Assembly (NCBI GenBank): GCA_003450815.1
Contig: DMES01000072.1
Location: 1,438 to 38,428, forward strand
Direction of reading: 5' to 3'
Origin: Elusimicrobiota bacterium
GTDB lineage: Bacteria; Elusimicrobiota; Elusimicrobia; Elusimicrobiales; UBA9959
Length of the DNA: 36,991 bases
Below the pieces are notes generated by a model, which searched no databases, had not been told where the DNA came from, and worked only from the letters and a program-made list of their open reading frames with translations. This document shows, piece after piece, positions 1 to 8,571 of the stretch. Within the stretch, counting starts at the first letter, position 1. Each line of letters starts with the position of its first letter. The translations under genes and the position numbers were made by a program.

Positions 1-368
1 GGGAACCAACGGTTTTCTGGGCCCCCAGATGGGGGCAGGGGCTGCGGCAAGTAGTAACGTCGCAGCCTTGATCCTGATGAGTGCGTGGTGCGGATTCGTT
101 CCGACACTATATAAAAGAGAACCCGGATGCGAATAAACCTTCAACAGCGGACGGAACAGATTTTTATCAAAAAAGAAACCACAACCTGTGGGTGGATGTT
201 TTATTGCCTCTTGACAAGGGGACCTCTAATGAGCGCGTCCCGGTCCGGCGGCACGCCCCGCGAACCCATTCAGGGGTCATGTGGGACACACAAAACTCAA
301 GGTTGTTGTCAATTAAGACATGGTGATTTTTATGGGGTCTACTGAAGTCAGGAGCAGCGCTCCGCTTT
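1..368. other. Left edge, non-coding, with small hairpins
   Basis: I find no convincing gene here; the short open frames have no recognisable content. Two perfect hairpins are visible: GCCCCC (21-26) with GGGGGC (31-36), and GGCTGCG (40-46) with CGCAGCC (61-67). At 334-349 the sequence GGGGTCTACTGAAGTC resembles the end of the repeat element at 36.8 kb (GGGTCTGCTGAAAAAGTC), so it may be the outer end of the insertion sequence whose transposase remnant follows. Confidence 0.5.
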
Positions 369-869
369 TTATTTGGAGAAAATGGAACGGATCCTGCCAA
401 GCAAAGAGCAAAAAAGACAGGATTCAGCGGGAATTGTACGCGCGGAACGGAACTTCAGATCTTTATTGGCTTTCAGGGCGGCGGAAAGTTCCGCGTCCAG
501 CAGTTCAAGAAATTCAGGCCCCAGGCGCTTGCGGCGCTCCGAAAGCATACCCGGATTTACCACATCCTCCATCGCAAAATATTCCTGACCGCAGAAGGCC
601 TGAATGTAAGGGCTTTCCATAAATTCCGCCACAGCGTCTTCATCGGAGACATTCTTCAGCTGCTTTACGGCCAGCAGCCCGCAAGCCAGCCTTGAGTCTT
701 TAGCCGGCCGCCCATAACCCGCCGAAAAATACCTGCCGTAGGCCGCGTCAAGTTTCTCCCAAGGCAGCGCCTCCGCCAGTTTAAGCCAACGGTTTGAAGA
801 GGCGAGTTTATCCCCCAAATGGAAGATTTTTCTAAAAAGAGAAGGATTAAATTTTTCAGAGCGATACAT
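369..869 (-). pseudogene. Truncated IS5/IS1182-like transposase, N-terminal fragment
   Basis: The 166-residue product matches, from memory, the N-terminal DUF772-type region of IS5/IS1182-group DDE transposases. Recognisable parts are the NRWLKLAEALPWEKLDAAY segment, GRPAKDSRLACGLLAVKQ, and the SDEDAVAEFMESPYIQAFCG block that replaces the family's usual SDEE..ENPY.QYFCG. Full-length members are about 400-500 residues, so the catalytic DDE core is missing. The family-like part ends near residue 135; the rest, rich in R and S, reads as out-of-family sequence up to the stop. No good ribosome binding site precedes the start. It is most likely a decayed remnant, perhaps with its outer end at about 334. 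An internally deleted non-autonomous copy is the alternative. Confidence 0.75.
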
Positions 870-880
870 AAAATAAGGGG

Positions 881-955
881 CTAGGGACTAGCGTATAGGG
901 GTTAGGGAAGGTGTTCTTCATTCTACCCCCCCCCCCTCGCCTCTATACGCTAGAC
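881..955. repeat. Heptamer-type inverted repeat with C11 tract
   Basis: The left arm is a run of degenerate 7-base units of the type CTAGGGA/CTAGCGT/ATAGGGG. It pairs with the right arm; the best core is CTAGCGTATAG at 888-898 against CTATACGCTAG at 943-953, a perfect 11 bp. A run of eleven C (926-936) sits in the loop side and could slip. The array separates the transposase remnant from the tdk stop codon. Confidence 0.7.
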
Positions 956-965
956 GCTGCTGTTA

Positions 966-1529
966 TTACTTTTCCGGTTTAAAGCATTTGCGACAGCGGG
1001 CTTCGTATTTGTCTCCCGCGCCTACCTCTATCCTGCGGCCGCTGTCGCTTAAACGCTGGCTGAAGTGAGCGGGGTTGCCGCAAACCATGCAGATCGCAAG
1101 GTTCTTGGTCACAAACTCGGAAACCGCCATCAGCTTCGCCATATTTAAAAACGCCGCGCCGCGATAATCCTGGTCCAGGCCCGCCACTATCACACGCTTG
1201 CCAGAATCCGCTATCTTCTGACAGACTTCCACTATTTCTTCCCCGAAAAAATGCGCCTCATCTATCCCCACCACCTGCGTTTCAGGGGCTACTTCCTTAA
1301 GTATCTCTCTGGCAGTTTTGACCGGCCGGGCGGCCAGCGTGGTCTTGTCATGCGACACCAGATGCTCCTTGGAGTAGCGGGTATCCAGATGAGAATTAAA
1401 AACCTGCACCTTCTGCCGGGCGATATTTGCCAGTTTCAGGCGCCGTATCAATTCCTGGGTCTTGCCGGAAAACATACTGCCACAAACCACTTCAATCCAA
1501 CCGGACCCGGACGAAACATTGAAAATCAT
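966..1529 (-). CDS. tdk: Thymidine kinase
   Basis: This type II thymidine kinase phosphorylates thymidine to dTMP with ATP in the pyrimidine salvage pathway (cytoplasm). At 187 residues it has the normal family length. The P-loop GSMFSGKT is at residues 17-24, the catalytic acidic motif DEAHFF is at 90-95 (E91 as the base), and the structural zinc ligands are C147/C150 and C179/C182. A clear ribosome binding site (GGAGG, minus strand, around 1537-1541) precedes the ATG. It is the last gene of the minus-strand series that starts with rpmE. In Bacillus-like genomes tdk lies between rpmE and prfA; here it is at the far end of the same series. Identification is secure. Confidence 0.96.
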   Translation of the reverse strand: MIFNVSSGSGWIEVVCGSMFSGKTQELIRRLKLANIARQKVQVFNSHLDTRYSKEHLVSHDKTTLAARPVKTAREILKEVAPETQVVGIDEAHFFGEEIVEVCQKIADSGKRVIVAGLDQDYRGAAFLNMAKLMAVSEFVTKNLAICMVCGNPAHFSQRLSDSGRRIEVGAGDKYEARCRKCFKPEK

Positions 1530-1547
1530 ATAAAATTACCTCCAAAT

Positions 1548-2513
1548 TTATTTCCCCGGACCAGAAAATTGCGGCAATTTTCTGGTAAAGTATTCCCAGG
1601 TAAGCTTGATGCCCTCCGGAAACATAACCAGCGGCTTGAAACCCAGTTCCCTGCGGGCGCGGGTAATGTCAGCATAGGTCTTGCGGACATCGCCTTTGCG
1701 CTTCGGCATAAAAATTTTTTCTATCTTCCGGCCCAGAATATTCTCAAGCTGCCTGACAATATCCAAAAGAGAGATATTCGTACCGGTAGCGACATTATAC
1801 ATTTTACCGGAAATCCCCGGCGCCAGCGCGGCCCGGATGTTCCCGTCCACAACATTGCTGACAAAGGTGAAATCGCGGGACTGTCTGCCGTCCCAGTGTA
1901 TCTCAAGGGGACGGCCACGCGCGGCCAGCTCCATGAACTTCGGTATTACCGCCGAGTAAACGGATTCCGGATTTTGCCTTGGCCCGAACACGTTGAAATA
2001 GCGCAGCGCCACGGTTTCAAGCCCGAAAGTTTTCGCGAACACATGGCAATAATGCTCGCCGGCCAGTTTGCTTACCGCGTAAGGCGATACCGGCGCGGTC
2101 GGCAGACTCTCCTTCTGCGGGAACACGCGGCATTCGCCGTAAGCGGAACTTGTGGCCGCGTAAATAAAACGTTTCACACCCGCTTTTTTTGCCGCCATCA
2201 AAGCGTTAAGCGTACCGGTGGCGTTATTGTCATTGGCGGCGCGCGGATCGTCCACGGACTTGGGAACGGAACGGAAAGCCGCCTGGTGCAGAACATATGT
2301 AACGCCTTTCATGGCCCGGACAAGGTCATGCGGCTCGCGCAAGTCGCCTTTTACCAGCTCAAATTTACCGGCAAAAGGTTCCAGGTTCTCTTTCCTGCCG
2401 GCGGAAAAATTGTCAAAGACACGCACCCGTTCCCCTCTTTTTATAAGTTCTTCCGTTATATTGGAACCTATAAAACCCGCCCCGCCGGTGACCAGCCAAA
2501 GCCGTTTTTTCAT
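1548..2513 (-). CDS. NAD-dependent sugar epimerase/dehydratase (UDP-glucose 4-epimerase type)
   Basis: An extended short-chain dehydrogenase/reductase of 321 residues. The NAD-binding TGGAGFIG is at residues 9-16, SSAYG at 122-126 and the catalytic Y145-x3-K149 in PYAVSK. RYFNVFGPRQ and the C-terminal substrate region fit UDP-hexose 4-epimerases (GalE/WbpP type), which interconvert UDP-Glc/Gal or their N-acetyl forms for surface polysaccharide. The exact sugar cannot be told from sequence. The neighbouring lptD fits an envelope role. Oddity: the last residues (TRKLPQFSG) are encoded by a palindrome at 1561-1585 that belongs to a dispersed repeat family, so the C-terminus seems extended by a repeat. 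It ends 18 bp before the tdk start, so co-transcription is likely. Confidence 0.9.
   Translation of the reverse strand: MKKRLWLVTGGAGFIGSNITEELIKRGERVRVFDNFSAGRKENLEPFAGKFELVKGDLREPHDLVRAMKGVTYVLHQAAFRSVPKSVDDPRAANDNNATGTLNALMAAKKAGVKRFIYAATSSAYGECRVFPQKESLPTAPVSPYAVSKLAGEHYCHVFAKTFGLETVALRYFNVFGPRQNPESVYSAVIPKFMELAARGRPLEIHWDGRQSRDFTFVSNVVDGNIRAALAPGISGKMYNVATGTNISLLDIVRQLENILGRKIEKIFMPKRKGDVRKTYADITRARRELGFKPLVMFPEGIKLTWEYFTRKLPQFSGPGK
1561..1585. repeat. GAAAATTGC-family palindrome (copy 1, inside coding end)
   Basis: Perfect inverted repeat with 12-bp arms, CCAGAAAATTGC and GCAATTTTCTGG, around a single central G. It lies in frame within the 3' end of the epimerase gene. Related copies are at 9509, 14035, 21506, 26300 (split) and 36447. 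No T-run follows, so it is not a standard intrinsic terminator. Confidence 0.85.
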
Positions 2514-2549
2514 ATTTGTATTATCTCCTGAATATATAGTTTATCAAAA

Positions 2550-2673
2550 TATCAGTTTCAAGTCACAAGCGTCGTTCGTTGCAAGCCTCATATTCTCAAG
2601 TCCCAAGTGAAGAATTACATTTTGCTTGAGACTTGTGACCTGTGACCTGAGACTAGCGGCTTTGCCGCTAGTC
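2550..2673. repeat. GTCACAA/ACTTGTG heptamer inverted repeat plus stop-overlapping hairpin
   Basis: The gap between lptD and the epimerase carries AGTCACAAG- and CAAGTCCCAAGTG-type units on the left. On the right, CTTGAGACTTGTGACCTGTG units are complementary, so the whole can fold back. At the right end a perfect hairpin, GACTAGCGGC (2651-2660), TTT loop, GCCGCTAGTC (2664-2673), includes the lptD stop codon (2668-2670) in its stem. The same heptamer class recurs at 18.1 kb. Confidence 0.75.
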
Positions 2674-4842
2674 CCTTACATCCCCCTCTTTGCGCCAGGG
2701 ATGCCAGAACTTCCCGGAATCAGCGTCCAAGTCGTCCTTCGCAGCGGGATCGTTCATTTTCAAATTTAGCAGGAAATAAAACTCTTTTGCCCCGGTACGT
2801 GTGCGGAATTCCCATCTTGTCCTGAAATCGTGAAAATCTTTATAAATTATCAGGCTTTTTTCAAAAAAAACAAATTCCGAAAATCTAAAAAAACCATCCG
2901 GCGCGGTTTTGAAGCGCAAAACTCCTTCCAGGCGCCAGGAAGCCTCCGGACGCGGTTTAAAACCGAAAGTCTGATTGAGAACGTAAACGCCGGGGTCTGA
3001 ATTGTAATTCGCGAGGCCTGAACGCGAATAATTTTTTTCGTCGCCCACATTAATCTGGGCGATAAAACTGCGGTTGCCTTTTCCAAAAACATAAGAATCC
3101 TCAAGATACATATCAAGCCCCGGGCGCGGAGAATAATAAAACTCGGCGATAAGCGGGGATAATCGCTGGAAAAAAACGGAGTAAGAGGAATCCCGAAGAT
3201 CGTACGAAGTCTGTGACTTGAAATAAATGTCGCTGCGCGGCATTATAAAAAGCTCGGATGACAGCAATTTGGCCTCTTCCCCTTTGTCAGCCGCCGTCAA
3301 ATCCGGTCCAAGATGATTAAGCCTCATGCGGCGCAGGTATGAATACTTCAGGTCAAGCGCGCCCCAAAGACGGTCGTAGCGCAGATTGACATTGGAACCG
3401 TAACGGCCTATCCACTGATTACTCTGAACAGCGGACGTGGCCACAAAAAGCGACTGATCGTAAAAAACCGAAGGCGAGAGTATAATATTTTTGGTGAAAG
3501 GAACAGGTTTGGACATCGTCCAGACGCCGCGGCCCCTGCGCTGGTAGCGGCTGGTCCCGGTATCTAACGCGTTTTCAAAATTACCGGCGAAGGAATTTAA
3601 AACCGGCAGGAAGCCGATCTTAAAAGGCACGGTATTAAAATCAAGCCTGGGCGCGGACTTATAATCTCTGGTAAAGCTTTTTAAGTCCGCGCCACGAACG
3701 TAATGTTCCGCAACGCTGAGGCGCGTTACCGTATAATTTGACTGCCGGGTAAAAGCGATGCTCGCCTGTTTGTCGGGACTCACGGCAAAGGGATTGCTGC
3801 GGAAAAAATCATTATTAAAGGACGGGTCTGAGAGCAGGCGAAAGGATGACTGGCTGTAGTAGCGTGCGGGGTCGCTTTCGCTGAAACGGTTAAAGCTGTG
3901 CCAATAGCCGCCGTTGGCGCCCCAGCGGTCACGCTCCGAGCCGGTCTCTTTTATGCGGTAAACGGATAAATTGGAGATATCTTTCCCTGGCTTCCGGTAA
4001 TCCACCTCGCCGCCGGCGCCGAAGCCCTTCCTGCCGAAATAATCCAGGAAAAGCTTGCCGCGGAGGTTAGGGTTGAATTTATAAACAAGGGTTGATTTAA
4101 GATAAAAGCCGTTCCTCTCGTCATAGCCGGGGCGAAAATAGCTTGAGAAAGGCATACCGCTGTCGCCAAAAGGCCGGTAAAGCACCGGAAAATAAAACAG
4201 CGGCACCCTGCCCAGAAAAAACACGGTATTGTACGCCAGAAAATACCTGTTGGGCGCCAGGTAAATGCGGCTGGCCCTTATGCTGTAATGAGGCGGATCC
4301 TCATCGCAGCTGGTAATACTGGCTTTTTTGTAAAGATAGCGGCGGTCATTGAACTCTATACGGCTGCCGCGGAAAATAAAATTTTCATACCCAATACGCC
4401 CATCATTAATAAAACCGGAATTCGTTCCGTACTCAAACACACCGCTTTTGCCGTAAACCGTGCCGGTGTCGTCGTCCATCACAAAATCGCCGGGGGAAAC
4501 GGCCGTACGGCTTGCCATATTAATGTTCATCTCAACGGCGCGTATTATTTTATGTGTCTTTCCCGCGGGAGATATTTCTTTCAGGATCGCGTTTCCTTTA
4601 AGATTTATAATTCGGGTGTATTCGTTGAATTGCCCCTCTTCGGCCGAAAAGCCAATATGATGCGTGCCGGTGGAGGAAGGCAGCTCGTAGGCTATGGCCG
4701 CTGAGTGAAGGCCGGCTAAAAACAGGAATTGCAAAATGAAAAATGAAAAATGAAAAATTGAGACAGCGGATTTATGACTTAGGCATTTCACATTTTGCAT
4801 TTTGCACTTTATACTTTGCATTTCCCGCCTTGCACTTTGCAC
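2668..4842 (-). CDS. lptD: LPS assembly outer-membrane protein LptD (OstA/Imp)
   Basis: LptD is the outer-membrane barrel that inserts lipopolysaccharide into the outer leaflet. The 724-residue frame shows a signal peptide (hydrophobic residues about 29-46, likely cleavage near AIA-YELP at 51). An OstA/LptA-like periplasmic domain follows at about 60-200, including the family's Cys-containing segment SITSCDEDPPHYSIRA (C179). A long aromatic-rich barrel region continues to the end. Start choice is uncertain: ATGs at residues 1, 8 and 15 all lie in AAATGCAAA-type repeat DNA and none has a clean ribosome binding site; residue 15 (4800) gives the most ordinary signal peptide. Oddity: the hydrophobic core of the signal peptide (about residues 28-39) is itself encoded by repeat sequence. 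The stop lies inside a perfect hairpin. The gene starts 14 bp after the ROK kinase stop. Confidence 0.87.
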   Translation of the reverse strand: MQSARREMQSIKCKMQNVKCLSHKSAVSIFHFSFFILQFLFLAGLHSAAIAYELPSSTGTHHIGFSAEEGQFNEYTRIINLKGNAILKEISPAGKTHKIIRAVEMNINMASRTAVSPGDFVMDDDTGTVYGKSGVFEYGTNSGFINDGRIGYENFIFRGSRIEFNDRRYLYKKASITSCDEDPPHYSIRASRIYLAPNRYFLAYNTVFFLGRVPLFYFPVLYRPFGDSGMPFSSYFRPGYDERNGFYLKSTLVYKFNPNLRGKLFLDYFGRKGFGAGGEVDYRKPGKDISNLSVYRIKETGSERDRWGANGGYWHSFNRFSESDPARYYSQSSFRLLSDPSFNNDFFRSNPFAVSPDKQASIAFTRQSNYTVTRLSVAEHYVRGADLKSFTRDYKSAPRLDFNTVPFKIGFLPVLNSFAGNFENALDTGTSRYQRRGRGVWTMSKPVPFTKNIILSPSVFYDQSLFVATSAVQSNQWIGRYGSNVNLRYDRLWGALDLKYSYLRRMRLNHLGPDLTAADKGEEAKLLSSELFIMPRSDIYFKSQTSYDLRDSSYSVFFQRLSPLIAEFYYSPRPGLDMYLEDSYVFGKGNRSFIAQINVGDEKNYSRSGLANYNSDPGVYVLNQTFGFKPRPEASWRLEGVLRFKTAPDGFFRFSEFVFFEKSLIIYKDFHDFRTRWEFRTRTGAKEFYFLLNLKMNDPAAKDDLDADSGKFWHPWRKEGDVRD

Positions 4843-4858
4843 TTTGCATTTTGCACTT
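4730..4858. repeat. TTTGCAC/AAATGAA heptamer inverted repeat spanning the lptD start
   Basis: One arm (4730-4760) has AAATGAAAAATGAAAAATG units with period 7. The other (about 4785-4858) has TTTGCAT/TTTGCAC/TTTATAC units, also period 7. The arms are roughly complementary and flank a 25-bp non-repeat centre. The array covers the lptD start and signal peptide codons and reaches the last base before the ROK kinase stop. Confidence 0.8.
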
Positions 4859-5801
4859 ACTTTCCCGCCTTTTCCAGCCCAAACAGGGCCGCGCCGTAAA
4901 CACCAAGGTCGGCATTTTTGGAGACTTTTATTTTTACCGTTCTGAAAGGCGTCTTTAGCTGCTGGACGCGAAAAACCTTTCTAAGCGCCGGCATAAAGTG
5001 CCTGGCCGCTCTGGATACACCGCCCGTGAGCACCACATAATCCGGGTTGAGCAGAAGCAGCATATCCGCCAGCCCGCGCCCAAGCGAGTCCCCCATCTCA
5101 GCCCAGATATTCGCCGCTGTTTTATTGCCTGAGTCAGCCGCCTTTGTAAGGCAGACCGTATTCAGTTTTTCCCGGTTGGGAACGCTATATTTATTAACGA
5201 AAGCCGCTATATCCGGAATGCGCACCTTGGCCTCACGCAACAAGGCATAACTGCCGCAATAAGCTTCCAGGCAGCCACACCCGCCGCAGTTACATTGGCG
5301 TCCGCCGGATACTATTTTTATGTGTCCAGCTTCGCCGGCTGAGCCCGTTGCTCCATGGTAAAGCCCGCCGTCCAGTATAAGCCCAGCGCCTATGCCGGTA
5401 CCCAGTGTAATAGCCAAAACATTACCCGGCCCCCGGCCCAACTCCAACACATAAGCTCCCCAGGCCGCCATATTGGCGTCGTTTTCCACAAAACAGCGAA
5501 GGCCTGTCATTCTTTTAATTGGGGCGGACACTTCCATCCGCTTCCAGCCTAAATTAGGGGAAAAACGCAGCAGGCCCTTTTCCGGGTCCACATCGCCCGC
5601 TATACCGACACCCACTGAGACAAGTTTTTTTCCATAGGCGCTTTTGAAGGCTTTTAATATCCCTCCAAGCCGGCCCAGGAAAACTGCGGGGCCCGCGCTC
5701 TGGCCGGTGTGAAACCGCTCTTCGCGAAAACACCGGCCGGCTTTATCCAGAACCGCAAGTTTGGTGTTAGTAGCGCCGATATCTATTCCGATGCCAAGCA
5801 T
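4857..5801 (-). CDS. ROK-family sugar kinase (glucokinase type)
   Basis: A 314-residue cytoplasmic ROK kinase that phosphorylates a hexose, probably glucose, with ATP. The phosphate-binding DIGATNTK is at residues 7-14 and the catalytic Asp is D108 in VENDANMAAWG. GTGIGAG is at 134-140, the sugar-binding GEAGH at 156-160 (E157, H160), and the zinc motif CxCGxxGCxE at C170, C172, C177, E179. There is no N-terminal helix-turn-helix, so it is the kinase rather than the repressor branch. N-acetylmannosamine or fructose kinase are alternatives within the family. It lies between folC and lptD in the minus-strand series, with a heptamer array upstream. Confidence 0.9.
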   Translation of the reverse strand: MLGIGIDIGATNTKLAVLDKAGRCFREERFHTGQSAGPAVFLGRLGGILKAFKSAYGKKLVSVGVGIAGDVDPEKGLLRFSPNLGWKRMEVSAPIKRMTGLRCFVENDANMAAWGAYVLELGRGPGNVLAITLGTGIGAGLILDGGLYHGATGSAGEAGHIKIVSGGRQCNCGGCGCLEAYCGSYALLREAKVRIPDIAAFVNKYSVPNREKLNTVCLTKAADSGNKTAANIWAEMGDSLGRGLADMLLLLNPDYVVLTGGVSRAARHFMPALRKVFRVQQLKTPFRTVKIKVSKNADLGVYGAALFGLEKAGK

Positions 5802-5814
5802 AAGTACCTCTCGT

Positions 5815-5912
5815 AAGTCAGGGTGGAGGGTTCAGGGTGTAGGGTATAGGGTTTTAAGGAGTTCCTTACTTCTTCACCCTCCGCCCTATACCCTCTACCC
5901 TATACCCTTTAG
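5815..5912. repeat. GGGTATA heptamer inverted repeat overlapping folC end
   Basis: Left arm units are GGGTGGA/GGGTTCA/GGGTGTA/GGGTATA; right arm units are their complements (TACCCTC/TACCCTA). Centre TAAGGA-GT-TCCTTA is a small perfect hairpin. The right arm enters the folC gene and encodes its last residues (KGIG and stop). The same unit class occurs at 17.3 kb and 21.0 kb. Confidence 0.85.
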
Positions 5913-7175
5913 TATTTTCAGCGCCGCTCCGGCCAGGTAGAAAGACCCCAGTATCGCCGCCGTTCCGCTTTTTGACGCAGATAACAAAGCCGCCTCCACA
6001 TTATCCTGCACCTCAATCGAGGCGCCAGGTCTTAAACGGAAAAAGATATCGGCCATGGCGCAGGGATCGACCGCACGCGGAGAAACGGGCCTTGTAAAAA
6101 TGACTTTTTTCGCGAGCGGGGCAATAATTTCAAGTATGCGTATGTAATCCTTATCCTCAAGCATACCGATTACGAAAGCGGCATCTTTTGCGGCAAAAGG
6201 CGAAACCTCCCAGGTGCGGGTGAAAGCCGCGGCCGCCTCCGGGTTATGCGCCCCGTCAAGAACGAATACCGCGCCTCCAAACGCAGCCCCGCTTTTAAGC
6301 ACCTGAAACCGGCCGGGCCAGCGCACACTTTCAAAACCGGCCGCCGTGTGCGTTTTCTTAAGGGGCCAGCCGAGGCCTGAGAGCATTTCCAAACCCTCGT
6401 AAACCAGCGTGGCGTTTGATTTCTGGCGCTCGCCCAAAATACCGAAGGGATAAAGCTCGCCTGTTTTTTTATGGCTGAGCGTCATGGAGCCGCACTCCCA
6501 ATTATAGGCTTTTATTTCAAATGCCGGGGTAAAAAAATGCAGAGGCGAATTTTTAAACTCCGCTTCTTTCATGACCGGGGCCATAGCCTCGGCGCCCAGA
6601 ACTGGAGCTAGGCATGGAACACTCTTTTTTATAATGCCAGCTTTCTGAAACGCCACTGAAGCCAAACTATCCCCCAGATATTTTTTATGGTCCAGTTCAA
6701 CCGAGGTTATAACGCAAAGTTCTGGTTTTTTTATTACATTGGTGGTATCAAAACGCCCGCCGATGCCTACCTCTATAACGGCAATATCGGTTTTACTCCT
6801 CTCAAAGCGCAGAAAAGCCATACAGGTTAAAATTTCAAAAAAGCCCAGCTCGGGACCGGCTGCGTAAACCTCTTCAAAAAGCGCGGCAAAATCTGCGCGG
6901 CTTATTTCGTCGCCGCCCGTCTGGATCCTCTCGGTAAGCTCAATCAGATGGGGCGAAATAAATAAGCCTGTTTTTAGCCCCGCGGAGCGGAGGGCGGCTT
7001 CAAAAAGAGCGCACACCGAACCCTTACCGTTGGTGCCGGTCACATGGATGGACTTTATTTTGTCCTGCGGGTTGCCAAGCCGCTCAAGGCAGGAGATGGC
7101 TGTCTCAAGGCTGTCTTTTTTAACAACGCTCGGCCTTGCAAGCAAAAGTTTTTCAGCTTCGTCAAAAGAAATCAT
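5895..7175 (-). CDS. folC: Folylpolyglutamate synthase / dihydrofolate synthase
   Basis: FolC adds glutamate to dihydropteroate and folates (ATP-dependent Mur-ligase fold, cytoplasm). The 426-residue protein has the P-loop TGTNGKGS at 46-53, the HLIELTERIQ stretch after ISP, VIEVGIGGRFDTTN, TSVELDHKKYLG and the Mur-ligase DGAHNPEAA motif in the second domain. Length is normal. Whether it is bifunctional cannot be decided from motifs alone. The extreme C-terminus (KGIG) comes from the heptamer array downstream, as if the array had moved the stop codon. It lies between murA and the ROK kinase. Confidence 0.94.
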   Translation of the reverse strand: MISFDEAEKLLLARPSVVKKDSLETAISCLERLGNPQDKIKSIHVTGTNGKGSVCALFEAALRSAGLKTGLFISPHLIELTERIQTGGDEISRADFAALFEEVYAAGPELGFFEILTCMAFLRFERSKTDIAVIEVGIGGRFDTTNVIKKPELCVITSVELDHKKYLGDSLASVAFQKAGIIKKSVPCLAPVLGAEAMAPVMKEAEFKNSPLHFFTPAFEIKAYNWECGSMTLSHKKTGELYPFGILGERQKSNATLVYEGLEMLSGLGWPLKKTHTAAGFESVRWPGRFQVLKSGAAFGGAVFVLDGAHNPEAAAAFTRTWEVSPFAAKDAAFVIGMLEDKDYIRILEIIAPLAKKVIFTRPVSPRAVDPCAMADIFFRLRPGASIEVQDNVEAALLSASKSGTAAILGSFYLAGAALKILKGIG

Positions 7176-7187
7176 AAAAATATTGGA

Positions 7188-7264
7188 TGCATAGAGGCAT
7201 AGATGCGTAGATGCAAAGTCTGCATTCTAAATTGCTATGCATCCAAGTTGCTTTGCCTCAGGCT
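7188..7264. repeat. GCATAGAG-type tandem inverted repeat between murA and folC
   Basis: Units of about 8 bases (GCATAGAG, GCATAGAT, GCGTAGAT, GCAAAG) form the left arm. The right arm carries GCTATGCATCC and TTGCTTTGCCTC, complementary to GGATGCATAG and GAGGCATAG-like units. The array abuts the murA stop. Unit length is 8 rather than 7, so it may be a diverged relative of the heptamer arrays. Confidence 0.65.
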
Positions 7265-8530
7265 TTACGTCTTAACTCTCTCTATATCCGCCCCGAGGCG
7301 GCGCAGTTTGTCCTCAAATTTTTCATAACCGCGGTCTATGTGATAAACCCGGCGGACAAGCGTTTTGCCCTTAGCCGCCAGCGCCGCTATCACCAGAGCC
7401 GCGCCAGCGCGAAGATCCGATGCCATGACCGGCGCGCCTAAAAGAGCATCCACACCCCGTATATGCGCCGTCTTATCCTGCACCGAGATGTCGGCCCCCA
7501 TGCGGCAAAATTCCGCCGCGTGTATGAACCGATTTTCAAAAATGCGTTCATGAACGGAACATGCTCCCCTGGCCCTGGTCATAAAAGCCATCCAAGGGGC
7601 CTGCAGATCGGTCGGGAAACCAGGGTACGGTCTGGTAATAATATTTACCGGCCTGGGCTTTGAGCCTGACGAATTTATTTCGATAGCGTCTTTAAACGCA
7701 GATACTTTAATGCCGGCCTGGCGCAAATGCCTGGTAAGAACGTCCACTGTTTTTGGGACAACCCCGGACAGGCGCACCCTGCCGCCGGCTGCGGCGCAGG
7801 CAAGCATGAAAGTTCCTGTTTCAATGCGGTCGGGCATCACGGAATGTTTAAGGCCTTTAAGGCGCGCCGCGCCGAATATCTCTATGCGGACCGTGCCCTC
7901 TCCCTTTATCCGGGCCCCCATTTTTTTAAGCGCTAAGGCAAGGTCAGCTATCTCAGGTTCCCGCGCGCAATTCTCAAGAACGGTCCGCCCTTCTATAAGA
8001 GAGGCGCACATCATCAGATTCTCGGTGGCGCCGACGCTTGGGAACCGGAATTTAACGCGCGCCGCTTTCAATTTTTTTGCGGAGAGCACAACATCGCCTT
8101 TCTCGTATGTCACGGACGCCCCCAGCTTTTTAAACGCCTCCAGATGTATATCTATGGGCCGCAGACCTATGGAGCAGCCGCCGGGCAGAGAGAAGCGTGC
8201 TTTTTTAAACCGCGCGAGCAGAGGGCCGGCAACCAGCATGGAAGCCCTCATTTTGCGCACCAGATCGTAGGGAGCGTGAAGTTTCAGCGGCACGCGTTCT
8301 TCCGCCACAAAATCGCCATACCCGTAAAAACAGTTCTTGCCCAGATAATTGAGCAGTTCAAAAGTGGAACGGATATCCCTGAGCTCGGGCACATTTTTCA
8401 CTTCACATCTGTCTCTGGTAAGCAGCGTGGCGGCCAGTATCGGCAGGGCGGCGTTTTTGGAGCCGCCGATCCGTATTTCACCGTTAAGTTGTTTGCCGCC
8501 GTGAATTACAAAATTGTCCATAGTTTTCAA
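7265..8530 (-). CDS. murA: UDP-N-acetylglucosamine 1-carboxyvinyltransferase MurA
   Basis: MurA transfers enolpyruvate from PEP to UDP-GlcNAc, the first committed step of peptidoglycan synthesis (cytoplasm). The 421-residue protein has the EPSP-synthase-like fold signature GGSKNAALP (22-30). The fosfomycin-target loop PGGCSIGLRP carries the catalytic Cys at C119. The segment FPTDLQAPWMAFMTRARG with FENRF follows later. Because residue 119 is Cys rather than Asp, the enzyme would be expected to be fosfomycin-sensitive by this criterion. It lies downstream of prmC, an arrangement related to the murA-rho-rpmE-tdk-prfA-prmC neighbourhood of Firmicutes. Confidence 0.96.
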   Translation of the reverse strand: MKTMDNFVIHGGKQLNGEIRIGGSKNAALPILAATLLTRDRCEVKNVPELRDIRSTFELLNYLGKNCFYGYGDFVAEERVPLKLHAPYDLVRKMRASMLVAGPLLARFKKARFSLPGGCSIGLRPIDIHLEAFKKLGASVTYEKGDVVLSAKKLKAARVKFRFPSVGATENLMMCASLIEGRTVLENCAREPEIADLALALKKMGARIKGEGTVRIEIFGAARLKGLKHSVMPDRIETGTFMLACAAAGGRVRLSGVVPKTVDVLTRHLRQAGIKVSAFKDAIEINSSGSKPRPVNIITRPYPGFPTDLQAPWMAFMTRARGACSVHERIFENRFIHAAEFCRMGADISVQDKTAHIRGVDALLGAPVMASDLRAGAALVIAALAAKGKTLVRRVYHIDRGYEKFEDKLRRLGADIERVKT

Positions 8531-8571
8531 TCCTCCGAAGGCGCCGTCTCAAAGGCCCCGGGACGGCATGT

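Noticed and set aside
127..200. A short frame containing QQRTEQI, identical to seven residues of the IS256-type transposase at 35.1 kb
   Set aside because: Similarity is limited to about 20 bases and does not continue on either side, so I do not call it an IS256 remnant.
1251..2531. Long plus-strand open frame of 426 codons opposite tdk and the epimerase
   Set aside because: It is the antisense of two confidently identified genes, has no domain, and is rich in residues expected from reverse reading.
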